Part shown: positions 18,145 through 28,761 of the stretch, one piece after another
Numbering within the stretch: the stretch's first letter is position 1
Layout: the number at the start of each line of letters is the position of its first letter
NCBI RefSeq assembly: GCF_001425485.1
Contig: NZ_LMQW01000048.1
Span: 186,001 to 250,000, forward strand
Reading direction: 5' to 3'
Length of the DNA stretch: 64,000 bases
Source: Aureimonas sp. Leaf427
Lineage (GTDB): Bacteria > Pseudomonadota > Alphaproteobacteria > Rhizobiales > Rhizobiaceae
The notes under the pieces: model-generated
Databases searched by the model: none
What the model saw: the letters and a program-made list of their open reading frames with translations, nothing else
Told to the model about the DNA's origin: nothing
Made by a program: the position numbers and the translations under genes

Positions 18145-19098
18145 TCAGCCTTCGGGATGCGTCTCGTTCCAGGCATCCTTGCGCACGGGCTGGCGGCCGA
18201 AATTGGCCTCCGCCGTATCCTGCCCCGCCTCGACGATGGAGCGGCGGATGGCGCGCGTGCGGGTGAAGAGGTCGAAGAGCGCGTCGCCGTCGCCCCAGCG
18301 GATGGCGCGTTGCAGCGAGGCGAGATCCTCCGAGAAGCGCGCCAGCATCTCCAGCACCGCCTCGCGGTTGTTGAGGAAGATGTCGCGCCACATGGTCGGG
18401 TCGGAGGCCGCGATCCGCGTGAAGTCGCGAAAGCCGGAGGCCGAGAACTTGATGACCTCCGAGCGCGTTACCGTCTCCAGATCCGCTGCGGTGCCGACGA
18501 TGTTGTAGGCGATGAGGTGCGGAACGTGGCTGACGATGGCGAGGACGAGGTCGTGGTGCTCCGCCGTCATCGTCTCGACGCGCGCGCCGGCCGCCTCCCA
18601 GAGCGCGCCGAGCCGCGCCGTCGCGCCGGGATCGGTGCCCTCGATCGGCGTCAGGATCGTCCAGCGGTTCTCGAAGAGATCGAGAAAGCCCGCATCGGGG
18701 CCGGACTGCTCGGTGCCCGCGATCGGATGGGCCGGCACGAAATGGACGGAGGAGGGCAGGTGGGGCCGCATCGCCTCCACCACGGCCGCCTTGACCGAAC
18801 CGACGTCGGAGACGATCGCGCCGGCCTTCAGCGCCGGGGCGATCTCCGCCGCGATCGCGCCGCAGGCGCCGACGGGCACGCAGAGGATGACCAGATCGGC
18901 GTCGCGCACCGCCTCCGCCGCGCTCGCATGGAAGCTGTGGCCGAGGCCGAGCTCCTCGGCCCGCGCCAGCGTCGCCGGGCTGCGGGTCGAGATGGCGATG
19001 TGGGAGGCGAGGTTCCGGTCGCGAAGATTGATGGCGATGGACGAGCCGATGAGGCCGATGCCGATCAGCGCGACGCGGGCGAAGAGCGGCTCGGTCAT
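18145..19098 (-). CDS. tyrA: Prephenate/arogenate dehydrogenase
   Basis: A 317-residue NAD(P)-dependent TyrA. The Rossmann loop is [10 protein letters not shown]. The catalytic His region is [23 protein letters not shown] near residue 120, and the helical dimerisation domain follows with the [10 protein letters not shown] segment. It oxidatively decarboxylates prephenate or arogenate in tyrosine synthesis; the substrate cannot be told from sequence by eye. Its ATG overlaps the hisC stop codon (ATGA), so it is translationally coupled in the operon chorismate mutase-hisC-tyrA. Confidence 0.94.
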   Translation of the reverse strand: MTEPLFARVALIGIGLIGSSIAINLRDRNLASHIAISTRSPATLARAEELGLGHSFHASAAEAVRDADLVILCVPVGACGAIAAEIAPALKAGAIVSDVGSVKAAVVEAMRPHLPSSVHFVPAHPIAGTEQSGPDAGFLDLFENRWTILTPIEGTDPGATARLGALWEAAGARVETMTAEHHDLVLAIVSHVPHLIAYNIVGTAADLETVTRSEVIKFSASGFRDFTRIAASDPTMWRDIFLNNREAVLEMLARFSEDLASLQRAIRWGDGDALFDLFTRTRAIRRSIVEAGQDTAEANFGRQPVRKDAWNETHPEG

Positions 19099-20240
19099 GC
19101 GCCGGCCTTGCTGCCCAGAAACGCCGTCAGCGCGGCGACGACGCCGCGGCAGGCCGCCTCCGACCCGACGGTGAGGCGCAGCGCATTGGGAAAGCCGTAG
19201 GACCCGACGCGGCGCAGGATGAAGCCGCGGCTGGTCAGATAGGCGTCGGCCTCCGCGGCGGTCCGGCCGGCCGTCTCGGGGAAATGCACGAGCAGGAAGT
19301 TCGCGACGCTCGGCGTCACCTCCAGCCCGAGCGCAGTAAGCTCGGTGGTGAGGAAGGCCAGCCACTCTTCATTGTGCCGGGCCGCGTTCTCGGCATGGGC
19401 GCGGTCGCGGATCGCCGCGGCGCCCGCCGCGATGGCGGGCGCGTTGAGGTTGAACGGTCCGCGGATGCGGTTCAGCGCGTCGACGATGGGCTCGGGCGCA
19501 TAGATCCAGCCGATGCGAAGCGCAGCGAGACCGTGGATCTTCGAGAAGGTCCGCGTCATCACGACGTTCTGGTTGGCCGAGACGAGTTCGACGCCGGCGC
19601 TGTAGTCGTTCTTGGCGACATATTCGGCATAGGCCGCGTCGAGCACGAGGATGACGTTGGCGGGCAGGCCCGCATGGAGGCGCCGCACTTCGTCGTAGGA
19701 GAGGTAGGTGCCGGTCGGATTGTTGGGATTGGCGAGGAAGACGATCTTCGTCTTCGCCGTGACGAGCCGCAGGATCGCGTCGACATCGGCCCGCCGGTCG
19801 CGCTCGGGGGCGACGACGGGCGTCGCGCCGGCCGCGCGGATGTAGATGTCGTAGACGAGGAAGCCGTGCTCGGTGTGAATGGCCTCGTCGCCTTCGCCGA
19901 GATAGGCGGCAGAGAGAAGGCCGAGCAGCTCGTCGGAGCCGTTGCCGCAGAGAAGGTTCGCCGCGTTCAGCCCTTGTGTCTCGGCGATGGCGGCCTTCAG
20001 CGCGTTCGCCTGCCCGTCCGGGTAGAGCTCCAGCGAAGCGGCCGCCGCGATCATCGCCTCGCGCGCCTTCGGCGAGGGGCCGAGCGGCGTCTCGTTAGAG
20101 GAGAGCTTGTGGAGCGTCACGCCTTCCGGCGCGTGGCTCTTGCCCGGCACATAGGCCTCGATGTCGAGGACGCCCTTGTTCGGAACGGGCCGGTTCGACG
20201 CTCCTGCGCTCTCGAACGGTCGTGCGGCTTCGCTGGCCAT
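19095..20240 (-). CDS. hisC: Histidinol-phosphate / aromatic aminotransferase
   Basis: A 381-residue fold type I PLP aminotransferase. It has [12 protein letters not shown] near the N-terminus, [11 protein letters not shown] for the cofactor pocket, the Schiff-base Lys in [17 protein letters not shown] and the C-terminal [20 protein letters not shown]. HisC converts imidazole-acetol phosphate to histidinol phosphate. Placement between chorismate mutase and tyrA suggests it may also, or mainly, transaminate prephenate or aromatic keto acids. The ATG at 20240 follows GAGGAAACC by 3 nt. Confidence 0.92.
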   Translation of the reverse strand: MASEAARPFESAGASNRPVPNKGVLDIEAYVPGKSHAPEGVTLHKLSSNETPLGPSPKAREAMIAAAASLELYPDGQANALKAAIAETQGLNAANLLCGNGSDELLGLLSAAYLGEGDEAIHTEHGFLVYDIYIRAAGATPVVAPERDRRADVDAILRLVTAKTKIVFLANPNNPTGTYLSYDEVRRLHAGLPANVILVLDAAYAEYVAKNDYSAGVELVSANQNVVMTRTFSKIHGLAALRIGWIYAPEPIVDALNRIRGPFNLNAPAIAAGAAAIRDRAHAENAARHNEEWLAFLTTELTALGLEVTPSVANFLLVHFPETAGRTAAEADAYLTSRGFILRRVGSYGFPNALRLTVGSEAACRGVVAALTAFLGSKAGA

Positions 20241-20283
20241 CTGGTTTCCTCGGGGCTCGTCGTCTGAGGGTCGCGCGGCGTCG

Positions 20284-21090
20284 TCAGGCGCCCGTGCGCA
20301 AGGGTGCCGCATAGCCCCCGACCGCGCGGATGTCGAGGCCGGCCATGTCGGCGCGGCCGAGAAGCGCCCCTGCGTCGCGAACCGCGACGAGCCGCGCGAG
20401 CGTCCCGTTCGCGGCGCTTTCGGCCATCACGTCCGCATCGAGGCCGGCGAGGGCCGCCTCGATCGCCGCCGCCGGGCCTTCCAGCGAGAGGCAGGCGATC
20501 TCGAAGGGCACGGGGTCGGCGAGCGGCGGGGCGATGACGAGGGCCGGCACGTCCGCCTGCCGCCCGTCCGCCTGGAAGAAGGGGAGGCGGGCAACGACCT
20601 GGGCGCGGTCTAGGCCCCGCCACCAGGGGCCGCAGGTCTCGCCGAGAAGGACGACGCCGAGCCGGTCGTCGCCGCCGGCCTCCATCCAGGCGACGACGGC
20701 ATCGGCTGTGCCGAGCACCGAGAGGGGCACCGAGAAGCCGAAGGTGAAGCGCGCGGCCTCCACCGCCTCCGTCCAGCCGCCGCCGCTGGAGACGGCGACC
20801 TCGAAGGGAGCCTGGAGCGCGGTGAAGGTCGAGATGATCTCGCGCCAGAGATGCTCGACGGCGGTGAGCGGCAGGTGCCCCTCGTGCCGCCCGGCGAGCC
20901 GCCGCATCATGTCGGCCTCGCGCCCGGGGCGGAAGGCCGCGCCGTTGCGGGCGGTGCCCTTCACCTCGATCAGCTCGTCGATCACGCTCGCGCGCTGCAT
21001 CAGGAGCCGGTGCACCGACTCGTCGATGGCATCGATCTTGGCCCTGAGTTCCGCAAGCCTCGACGGGTCGCCAAGCGTCGCAGCCGTCAT
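20284..21090 (-). CDS. Chorismate mutase with C-terminal regulatory-like domain
   Basis: A 268-residue protein. Residues 10-95 are an AroQ-type all-helical chorismate mutase ([30 protein letters not shown], with READMMRRL farther on), which makes prephenate from chorismate. The remaining 170 residues resemble the prephenate-dehydratase/periplasmic-binding type fold plus an ACT-like end seen in rhizobial proteins of this length; catalytic dehydratase motifs are not evident. As first gene of the leftward operon, it supplies the substrate for the next two enzymes. Confidence 0.88.
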   Translation of the reverse strand: MTAATLGDPSRLAELRAKIDAIDESVHRLLMQRASVIDELIEVKGTARNGAAFRPGREADMMRRLAGRHEGHLPLTAVEHLWREIISTFTALQAPFEVAVSSGGGWTEAVEAARFTFGFSVPLSVLGTADAVVAWMEAGGDDRLGVVLLGETCGPWWRGLDRAQVVARLPFFQADGRQADVPALVIAPPLADPVPFEIACLSLEGPAAAIEAALAGLDADVMAESAANGTLARLVAVRDAGALLGRADMAGLDIRAVGGYAAPLRTGA

Positions 21091-21243
21091 TCCAGCATTC
21101 CCCGTTTTCGAAGGTCGCACGCCTTCTATCGGGCGGCTCGCCAACTTGCAAAGCGGACGAGGGAGCAGCGAATGCTTGCTTTGAGGGTCCGAAGATGATG
21201 AGTGCCACCTTCGTTCGACGTCAAAGACAACCGATCGACTGCC

Positions 21244-22428
21244 ATGACCCTCACCGTCGCCAGCCCGAGAGACGCAATCGAGGATGCCGCGGCCCGCGAG
21301 GCGCGCAATCCCTCCAGCCTCGTCGCCCATTTCGGCCCCGGCGAGCCGCTGCGGCTCGATGCCGGCCGCGATCTCTCGCCCTTCCAGATCGCCTATACGA
21401 CGGCGGGCACGCTGAACGCCGACAAGTCGAACGCGATCTACGTCTGCCATGCTCTGACCGGCGACCAGTATTGCGCGAGCACCAATCCGGTGACGGGCAA
21501 GCCCGGCTGGTGGTCCTCGCTGATCGGGCCGGGCCTGCCGATCGACACGAACCGCTTCTTCGTCGTCTGCTCCAACGTCATCGGCGGCTGCATGGGCTCG
21601 ACCGGCCCCGCCTCGATCGATCCCGAGACGGGCGAGCCTTATGCGCTGGACCTGCCGGTCCTGACCATCGGCGACATGGTGCGCGCGCAGGCCATGCTGA
21701 TCGACCGCCTGGGCATCGACACGCTCTTCGCCGTCATCGGCGGTTCGATGGGCGGCATGCAGGTCCTGCAATGGACGGTGAGCTATCCGACCCGCGTCTT
21801 CGCCGCGCTGCCGATCGCGACCGGCGCGCGCCATTCCTCGCAGAACATCGCCTTCCACGAGGTCGGGCGTCAGGCCGTCATGGCCGATCCCGACTGGCGG
21901 GGCGGGCGCTACATCGCGGAGGGCACGCGGCCTCACAAGGGCCTCGCCGTCGCGCGCATGGCGGCGCATGTCACCTATCTCTCGGAAGCCGCGCTCCAGC
22001 GGAAGTTCGGCCGCAACCTCCAGGACCGGCAGACGCTCGGCTTCGGCTTCGACGCCGATTTCCAGATCGAGAGCTATCTGCGCTACCAGGGCATGACCTT
22101 CGTCGACCGGTTCGACGCGAACTCCTATCTCTACATGACCCGCGCGATGGACTATTTCGACATCGCCGAGCCCTTCGGCGGGCGCCTCGCCGAGGCCTTC
22201 CGGAACACCCGAACGCGCTTCTGCCTCGTCTCCTTCTCCTCCGACTGGCTCTTCCCGACCGAGGAGAACCGGGCGGTGGTCCACGCGCTGAACGCGGCGG
22301 CGGCCTCGGTCTCCTTCGTCGAGGTCGAGACCGATCGCGGCCACGACGCCTTCCTCCTGGAAGAGCCCAACTTTTTCGCGGCCATGGACGGTTTCATCCA
22401 GTCGGCCGCGCGGCTGAGGGGGCTCTGA
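21244..22428 (+). CDS. metX: Homoserine O-acetyltransferase
   Basis: A 394-residue alpha/beta-hydrolase-fold acetyltransferase that makes O-acetylhomoserine for methionine synthesis. The nucleophile elbow is [14 protein letters not shown] (Ser near residue 172), the catalytic Asp lies in FSSDWLFP and the His in [10 protein letters not shown]. The ATG at 21244 matches the family start; a GTG at 21202 would add 14 residues. Upstream I looked for a SAM-II riboswitch, often found before metX/metA in this class, and did not see one. metW follows one base after the stop. Confidence 0.95.
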   Translation: MTLTVASPRDAIEDAAAREARNPSSLVAHFGPGEPLRLDAGRDLSPFQIAYTTAGTLNADKSNAIYVCHALTGDQYCASTNPVTGKPGWWSSLIGPGLPIDTNRFFVVCSNVIGGCMGSTGPASIDPETGEPYALDLPVLTIGDMVRAQAMLIDRLGIDTLFAVIGGSMGGMQVLQWTVSYPTRVFAALPIATGARHSSQNIAFHEVGRQAVMADPDWRGGRYIAEGTRPHKGLAVARMAAHVTYLSEAALQRKFGRNLQDRQTLGFGFDADFQIESYLRYQGMTFVDRFDANSYLYMTRAMDYFDIAEPFGGRLAEAFRNTRTRFCLVSFSSDWLFPTEENRAVVHALNAAAASVSFVEVETDRGHDAFLLEEPNFFAAMDGFIQSAARLRGL

Positions 22429-22429
22429 C

Positions 22430-23086
22430 ATGGCCGTTCCAGGCGAATCCCTGCCGACGCCGGCCTCCCTAGCGGAGGCCGAGGCGGCGCAGCGCATCGA
22501 TCTCCAGCTGATCGCGGACCTCGTCGCGCCGGGCAGCCGGGTTCTCGACGTCGGCTGCGGCGACGGCTCGCTGCTGCAGCTTCTGGAACAGCGGCGCGGC
22601 GTCGACGGGCGCGGCATCGAACTGTCGCAGATCGGCGTCAACGAATGCGTGGCGCGCGGCCTTTCCGTCATCCAGGGCGACGCGGACCGCGACCTCGTGC
22701 ACTATCCCGACGACGCCTTCGACTACGTGATCCTGTCCCAGACCATCCAGGCGACGCGCAATCCCAAGATCGTGCTCGGCGAACTTCTGCGCATCGGGCA
22801 GCGGGCGATCGTGTCCTTCCCGAACTTCGGCCACTGGTCGATCCGCCTCGCGCTCGGCTTGAACGGCCGCATGCCCGTGACGCGCAACATCTCCTACGCC
22901 TGGTACGAGACGCCCAACATCCACTTCTGCACCATGCGCGACTTCGTGGAGCTCTCCACCGAGATCGGCGCGACGATCGAGACCGCCGTCGCGATCAACG
23001 CGACCGGCCAGAAGATGGGGATGAAGATGCCCTGGGCCTTCTGGAACCTCTTCGGCCAGCAGGGCGTGTTCGTCCTGAAGCGCTGA
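22430..23086 (+). CDS. metW: Methionine biosynthesis protein MetW
   Basis: A 218-residue class I methyltransferase-like protein. The SAM-binding motif VLDVGCGDGSLLQLL is near residue 40, followed by the YVILSQTIQATRNP segment and the MetW-typical ISFPNFGHW-like stretch (IVSFPNFGHWSIR). MetW binds and stimulates MetX in related bacteria; it partners the upstream gene with a 1-bp gap and is coupled to it. Any methyltransferase activity is unknown. Confidence 0.94.
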   Translation: MAVPGESLPTPASLAEAEAAQRIDLQLIADLVAPGSRVLDVGCGDGSLLQLLEQRRGVDGRGIELSQIGVNECVARGLSVIQGDADRDLVHYPDDAFDYVILSQTIQATRNPKIVLGELLRIGQRAIVSFPNFGHWSIRLALGLNGRMPVTRNISYAWYETPNIHFCTMRDFVELSTEIGATIETAVAINATGQKMGMKMPWAFWNLFGQQGVFVLKR

Positions 23087-23090
23087 CGCT

Positions 23091-23558
23091 TCAGCGGGTC
23101 TTGAACAGCACGAAGGCGACGAAGGCCCGGCGCTCCGCTTCGGGCGCTGCGGCGAAGGCGAGGATGGCGGCTTCGCAGTCGTCGATCGCCTCAATGGCGT
23201 CTGCCTGCGAGAATTGGACGTCCGGGTCGTAATCGGCAAGATGTCGTTTCGACTGAAAGCGCAAGATGACCGCGGCAATGTCGCGAAACGTTGTCGGGAG
23301 AGCCTCCATCGTCTTGCCGTTGAGGCAGGCGGAGCGAAGCGTTCCGTGGTCCAAGGCGCGATAGACCTGCTTCCAGGCGATCCGAGACGACGTGTCATCG
23401 CCTCGTGCAATCAAGCTATCGGCGCCGGCCTCGGCGACGGTGTGAAACAAGGCATAGTAGGCCGAGCTGATCGCTCGCCTGACATGTGCGTCCGGTGCCG
23501 ATCCGCTCTCCGCCGCGATGAGAGATCGGGCTACAGCCAGAAGATCAAGCGGCCGCAG
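23091..23558 (-). CDS. HEPN-like domain protein (start uncertain)
   Basis: About 155 residues with a HEPN-like helical core: LDLLAVARSLIAAE, then VRRAISSAYYALFHTVAEAG (the AYYALFH signature of PF05168-like proteins), and a C-terminal KRHLADYDP motif before an amphipathic helix. The clear homology begins around 23560, where no ATG, GTG or TTG is in frame. CTG at 23558 after GGGGAG is the best placed codon. In-frame ATGs exist only at or near 23696, deep inside the upstream gene. HEPN proteins are often RNases in toxin-antitoxin or defence pairs; function here is inferred only. Confidence 0.7.
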   Translation of the reverse strand: MRPLDLLAVARSLIAAESGSAPDAHVRRAISSAYYALFHTVAEAGADSLIARGDDTSSRIAWKQVYRALDHGTLRSACLNGKTMEALPTTFRDIAAVILRFQSKRHLADYDPDVQFSQADAIEAIDDCEAAILAFAAAPEAERRAFVAFVLFKTR

Positions 23559-23838
23559 GATAGACTCCCCGAAATTCGGACACGGGAACGAAGGACAGGA
23601 TCGGGTAGGCCGTCTCGCCGGATCGGCGAAACGCGTCGGCAACGCGTCCTCCAAACGGAAACGTCTTTGCGGCTCCGAGCGGCATCCGTCCATCACGAAC
23701 GAGAATGGTCACCCAAACAACGGGATCACCGACGTGATCCTCGTCGGGACGGAAATCGACGCGTTCGACGACGTCACTCGTAAAGACATCGAGCGCGAGA
23801 GCTTTGACGGCCTCTTCCAAATCGCTCTTCTCGTTCAT
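23545..23838 (-). CDS. Small partner protein of unknown function
   Basis: A 97-residue acidic protein that I cannot place in a named family. It has the segment FRPDEDHVGDPVVWVTILVRD, which predicts a beta-alpha-beta fold. There is no GSxD nucleotidyltransferase motif, so it is not a classical MNT partner of HepT. The ATG at 23838 follows GAGGAACC. Its 3' end overlaps the HEPN-like gene, so the two form an operon between metW and the aldo/keto reductase. A regulatory or antitoxin role is a guess from context. Confidence 0.7.
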   Translation of the reverse strand: MNEKSDLEEAVKALALDVFTSDVVERVDFRPDEDHVGDPVVWVTILVRDGRMPLGAAKTFPFGGRVADAFRRSGETAYPILSFVPVSEFRGVYPAAA

Positions 23839-23901
23839 CGTGGTTCCTCGGCGCCCGTCGGTTCCACAGAGCCTATCGCAGGTATCCCGCTCGATATACC
23901 C

Positions 23902-24885
<984 letters not shown>

Positions 24886-24943
24886 CGTCGGAGCCTTTCG
24901 ATGGGTGGATCGATGTCGAAGATAGGACGGGCGGGGCCGAACG

Positions 24944-25723
24944 TCAGGTCTCCGGCCCGGCGCGATGAACCCCGCTCGGCGGGGCGCGGTGCGCGCCGGC
25001 GCCCTGGGGCACGAGCACGGGCCGAACGATCCGGCGCCGCTCGCGGGCGGCGCTGGCGACGGGGAGCCCGCGATAGACGTGTTTCGTCGCGACGATGATG
25101 ATGACGCCCGCAAACGCCGGCCAGATCCGCCGGCCGATCCGCTCCAGCGTCGGGGAGAGGCCGAAGAGCGAGCGGCGGCGGAAGGGCGGGAAGAGCAGCG
25201 CTTCCGACCAGGCGCAGGGCGTGAACATGGCCTCGCGCATCAGCCGCGAAAGCTGGCCGCGCGACCAGGGGCGGCCGGAGCCGAAGGGCGTGTGCTCGAA
25301 TCTCGTCCAGACGCCGCGCCGATGCGGCACGACGACGACGATCGAGCCGCCGGGGGCCAGCACGCGCCAGGCCTCGGTCAGCATGTCGAGCGGGCTTTCC
25401 GCAAATTCCAGCGCGTGGACCATCAGCACGCGGTCGATCGAGGCGTCGCCGAGCGGCAGATCCTCGGCTCCCACCAGCGCCGTGCGCGAGGCCGCGCCGA
25501 TCGGCCAGCCGACCGCTCCTTGCGTCGCCGGCATGAAGGCCAGCGCGCGCTCGCAATCGGCGGAGAAGCGGTCGAGATAGGGCAACGCATAGCCGAGCCC
25601 GAGGAGCCGCTCCTCGGAGATCGGCTGCCACAGCGGAATAAGCGCCGCCGCGATGGCGCGCTCGGCGGCCGTGCCGAGAGCGGAGCCATAGAACTCGCGA
25701 AGGTCCACGATGTCGGAATTCAT
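24944..25723 (-). CDS. SAM-dependent class I methyltransferase
   Basis: A 259-residue methyltransferase-11 type protein. The middle of the SAM fold is clear ([49 protein letters not shown]). The usual glycine-rich motif I is degenerate: the expected VLDIGCG-like loop is replaced by [15 protein letters not shown] basic, Pro-rich tail follows residue 225. It is divergent from glyoxalase II, a conserved arrangement in Rhizobiales, but the substrate is unknown. Confidence 0.88.
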   Translation of the reverse strand: MNSDIVDLREFYGSALGTAAERAIAAALIPLWQPISEERLLGLGYALPYLDRFSADCERALAFMPATQGAVGWPIGAASRTALVGAEDLPLGDASIDRVLMVHALEFAESPLDMLTEAWRVLAPGGSIVVVVPHRRGVWTRFEHTPFGSGRPWSRGQLSRLMREAMFTPCAWSEALLFPPFRRRSLFGLSPTLERIGRRIWPAFAGVIIIVATKHVYRGLPVASAARERRRIVRPVLVPQGAGAHRAPPSGVHRAGPET

Positions 25724-25917
25724 GCTCAGGGGACTGCGATCTCCGATGGGGCCGCGGCGCGGTGCCCCAGTCTACCGCGCCGCACGCCGGCTGCGATAGG
25801 CCTTCCGCCGACCGATCGACGAGAGAGGATCGCAAAGGCCCTCCCATGCGCCGCTCGATGCCCTACCTCGAAGTGTCGCGACTTGGCTCGCCGTCCCAGC
25901 CATCGGAGGCCCCCGGA

Positions 25918-26688
25918 GTGCCCGATATCCAGATCCGCCAGTTCACCTGCCGAACCGACAATTTCGGCGTGCTCGTCCACGATCCGTCGAGCGGGGCGAC
26001 GATCGCGATCGACGCGCCGGAGGAGGGGCCGATCCGCCGCGCCCTCGATGCCGAAGGCTGGCGTCTGACCCATATTCTGACGACCCACCACCATCCCGAT
26101 CATGTCGAGGCGAACGAGGCGTTGAAGGCGGCCTTTGCCGTCGAGATCGTCGGGCCGGTGAAGGAGAAGGCGAAGATCCCCGGCATCGACCGCACCGTTT
26201 CGGGCGGCGACCGGTTCTCCATCGGCGCCATCGAGGTCGAGGTGATCGACACGCCCGGCCACACGCTGGGCGAGGTGTCCTACTACATGCCGGGCGCCAA
26301 GGCGCTGTTTGCGGCGGACGCGCTCTTTTCGCTCGGCTGCGGGCGCATCTTCGAGGGAACGCCCGCCATGCTTTGGGAGTCGCTCCAGCGGCTGCGGGCG
26401 CTGCCGGACGAGACCTTGCTCTATTGCGGCCACGAATACACGACGACCAACGCCCGCTTCGCCATCGACGTCGATCCCGGCAACACGGCGCTGCGAAACC
26501 GCGTCGAAGAGGTCGAACGCCTTCGGATCGCGGGCAAGGCGACGCTGCCTGTGGAGCTTGGCGGGGAGAAGCGGACGAACCCCTTCCTGCGCGCCGACGA
26601 TCCTGATCTGATGGCCGAAATGGGCATGACGGGGGCCGAGCCCGCCGAGGTCTTCGCAGCCCTGCGTGAGAAAAGGAATGGATACTGA
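25918..26688 (+). CDS. gloB: Hydroxyacylglutathione hydrolase (glyoxalase II)
   Basis: A 256-residue metallo-beta-lactamase-fold hydrolase that splits S-lactoylglutathione. The binuclear metal motif THHHPDH, the bridging Asp in LFAADALFSLGCGR, the His of YCGHEYT and the glutathione-binding C-terminus (GGEKRTNPFLR, REKRNGY) are all present. The GTG at 25918 (VPDIQIRQF) is chosen because GGAGG lies 8 nt upstream and it gives family length. ATGs at 25846 and 25861 would add an unrelated leader. Its stop overlaps the next start (TGATG). Confidence 0.94.
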   Translation: MPDIQIRQFTCRTDNFGVLVHDPSSGATIAIDAPEEGPIRRALDAEGWRLTHILTTHHHPDHVEANEALKAAFAVEIVGPVKEKAKIPGIDRTVSGGDRFSIGAIEVEVIDTPGHTLGEVSYYMPGAKALFAADALFSLGCGRIFEGTPAMLWESLQRLRALPDETLLYCGHEYTTTNARFAIDVDPGNTALRNRVEEVERLRIAGKATLPVELGGEKRTNPFLRADDPDLMAEMGMTGAEPAEVFAALREKRNGY

Positions 26689-27143
26689 TGAGCTCCGCCG
26701 CCCTTTCCATCGTCAAGCGTTTCGGCCTGAAGCCCCATCCGGAAGGCGGCTGGTATCGCGAGACCTTCCGCGACGAGGCGCTGGATGAAACCGGCCGCCC
26801 GCGGTCGACGGCGATCTACTACATGCTGGAAGCCGGCGAGACCTCCGAATGGCACCGCGTCACCGACGCCGCCGAGGTCTGGCACTGGTATGCCGGCGCG
26901 CCGCTCGTGATCACTTTGTCGCCGAACGGCCACGACGCCTCCGCCCATCGGCTGGGTCCGGACCTGTCCGGCAACGAGGAGCCGCAGATCGTCGTGCCCG
27001 CCGGCTGCTGGCAGACCGCGACGACGCTCGGCGCCTATACGCTGGTCGGCTGCACGGTCTCGCCGGGCTTCTGCTTCGAGAGCCTGGAAATGGCGCCGAA
27101 GGATTGGCGCCCGACGCCGAGAAAGGCATCCGCCGCAGGGTAG
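26688..27143 (+). CDS. DUF985 cupin-fold protein
   Basis: A 151-residue cupin of the DUF985 family. It has the diagnostic N-terminal HPEGGWYRETF, SEWHRVTDAAEVWHWYAG in the barrel and VPAGCWQTATTLGAYTLVGCTVSPGF at the end. The His residues suit a metal site, but no reaction is established for the family (some members are epimerase-like). Start and glyoxalase II stop overlap by one base, so they are coupled. Confidence 0.9.
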   Translation: MSSAALSIVKRFGLKPHPEGGWYRETFRDEALDETGRPRSTAIYYMLEAGETSEWHRVTDAAEVWHWYAGAPLVITLSPNGHDASAHRLGPDLSGNEEPQIVVPAGCWQTATTLGAYTLVGCTVSPGFCFESLEMAPKDWRPTPRKASAAG

Positions 27144-27234
27144 GCACAAGGGCGATCGGAAGATTGCGAGCCTCGCCATATGGCCATAGACTGAGCCCTT
27201 GTCGAAAGGTCGACCGATGAAGGAAGGAGACGCC

Positions 27235-27477
27235 ATGCGGGATGTATCGGTTCATCTGTCCGACACGGTCGGCGATGGCGTCTCCCGTCTTGCTACAGCG
27301 ATCGGACGTTCGCCGGACTGGGTGATCGAGCGGGCGCTGACGGCTTATCTTGCAGGCGAGGGGGCCGATCTCCTCGCCGCCGCCAAGGGCGATTCCGAAT
27401 TTGCCGAAGGTGAAGCCGAGGATTTCGACGACGTTCTCGCCGATCTCGCTGCCATCGTTCACGGAAAGGCGGCTTGA
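27235..27477 (+). CDS. Ribbon-helix-helix antitoxin, ParD/CopG-like
   Basis: An 80-residue protein with an RHH motif at residues 3-45 (VSVHLSDTVGDGVSRLATAIGRSPDWVIERALTAYL) and an acidic tail (EFAEGEAEDFDD) that would bind the basic toxin. The ATG at 27235 follows AAGGAGA by 5 nt; the ATG at 27217 after AAAGG is also plausible. Its TGA overlaps the downstream TTG start (TTGA), a typical translational coupling of toxin-antitoxin genes. Confidence 0.8.
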   Translation: MRDVSVHLSDTVGDGVSRLATAIGRSPDWVIERALTAYLAGEGADLLAAAKGDSEFAEGEAEDFDDVLADLAAIVHGKAA

Positions 27478-27773
27478 AGCGGGTTCGGCTTTCCAGCTCG
27501 GCTTCAGCCTATCTGAGACGCGAGGCCGCGTATCTTAGGCGTCACGCTCCTGCGTCTGCCGACGCATTTCTCATTCGGATGCAGTCGGCTCGGGATCGTC
27601 TCTCGGAGTTCCCCGAAAGTGGTCCTCCAAGCGATGGGAACGAGAGCGCGGGTTTTCGACAGTTGGTCGTCGGCGATTATGTCTTCGCCTATCGCATCGT
27701 CGGAGACGAGGTTCGAATCCTGTTCATCCGGCATGGTCGCCAAGATCGTCGGCCACCCGAGCGAACGGCTTAA
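27474..27773 (+). CDS. RelE/ParE-family toxin
   Basis: A 99-residue basic protein. Its N-terminal helices (ASAYLRREAAYLRRHAPASADAFLIRM), FRQLVVGDYVFAYRI and terminal RILFIRHGRQDRRP are the plan of ParE/RelE toxins. ParE toxins poison gyrase and RelE toxins cleave mRNA; the target cannot be assigned here. The start is TTG at 27474 overlapping the antitoxin stop. The 3' end overlaps the convergent EamA transporter gene by 4 bp, so nothing else fits between them. Confidence 0.85.
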   Translation: MKRVRLSSSASAYLRREAAYLRRHAPASADAFLIRMQSARDRLSEFPESGPPSDGNESAGFRQLVVGDYVFAYRIVGDEVRILFIRHGRQDRRPPERTA

Positions 27774-28696
27774 TTGTGGCCGCTCCGCCCCATCAGCCTG
27801 CGAAACACCGGCAGAGCCGCCAGCGTCGCGCCGGCGGTGATCAGCGCGGCGGCGCCGAGGATGGGGGCGCTGAAGGCGGCCTCGCCGGCAAGGATCAGGA
27901 CGAGCGTGGAGAGAAGCGGCGCGGCATAGCTGGCGGCGCCGAGAAGCTGGATGTCGCCGTGCTTCACGCCATGGTCCCAGACGTAGAAGGCGGCGCCGAC
28001 CGGCAGGAGGCCGAGCAGGGCGACCGCACCCCATTGCGAGGCGCCTACCGGCCAGACCGTTTCCTCGATCGCCAGATGCACGAGCGCCGAGAGAACGGCC
28101 GTCGCCGCGCAGAATCCGGCGACGATCTCGCTCGGCACCTCGCCGAAGCGGCGCGAGAGCAGCGAATAGCCCGACCAGAAGACGGCGCAGAGCGCGGCGA
28201 GGCCATAGCCCAGCAGATGCTCCTGCGAGAAGCCGACGCCGCCCGTGCTGCGCGCGACGATGATCAGCGCGGCGCCGGAGAGGCCGAGGGCCGCGCCCGC
28301 CAGATGGAACCAGCGCAGCCGCTCGCCCGGCAGGAGCGCCGAGCCGAGCACGATGAGCAGAGGCCAGAGATAGGCGATGAGGCTCGCCTCGGCGGCCGGC
28401 GCAGCGCGCAGCGCGGCGAAGTAGAGCGCATGATAGCCGAAGAGCCCGCCGATCCCGAGCAGCCAGACCGCCGGCCTCTGGCGGAACAGGCCGGCCACCG
28501 GTCCCCGCCGCCGCCGGAACGCCAGCCAGACGAGGCCGACGAGCGTGCCGATCGCGAAGGTCATCGCGTTCATCTGGAAGGGCGGAACGGCGCCGCTTCG
28601 CGCGGTCAACAGGGCGAGAAGCGACCACATGAGGATCGCGGAGAAGCCGAGGAGGGTGGCCAAGACGGAGCGCCGATCGAGCGGAGAGAAAACCAC
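27770..28696 (-). CDS. EamA/DMT-family transporter
   Basis: A 308-residue inner-membrane protein with ten predicted helices in two EamA repeats (about 12-145 and 160-295). The first repeat has AYLWPLLIVLGSALLPGERLRW and the second has PLLSTLVLILAGE. Several features (MWSLLALLTAR, PPFQMNAMTFAIG) recall the YddG-type aromatic amino acid exporters, but substrate prediction in this family is unreliable. It is divergent from nothing close: the DUF3108 gene upstream is on the same strand, 65 bp away. Confidence 0.88.
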   Translation of the reverse strand: MVFSPLDRRSVLATLLGFSAILMWSLLALLTARSGAVPPFQMNAMTFAIGTLVGLVWLAFRRRRGPVAGLFRQRPAVWLLGIGGLFGYHALYFAALRAAPAAEASLIAYLWPLLIVLGSALLPGERLRWFHLAGAALGLSGAALIIVARSTGGVGFSQEHLLGYGLAALCAVFWSGYSLLSRRFGEVPSEIVAGFCAATAVLSALVHLAIEETVWPVGASQWGAVALLGLLPVGAAFYVWDHGVKHGDIQLLGAASYAAPLLSTLVLILAGEAAFSAPILGAAALITAGATLAALPVFRRLMGRSGHN

Positions 28697-28761
28697 TCGC
28701 CCTATAGGGCCGCCGCGTGCGCCCGGTCAAACCGCGAAAGCCCGGCTCCTTCCGGCGCGTC

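Noticed and set aside
21091-21243. SAM-II riboswitch before metX
   Set aside because: SAM-II elements are common here in alphaproteobacteria, but the conserved core (TTAAA region and pseudoknot strands) is not visible in this gap.
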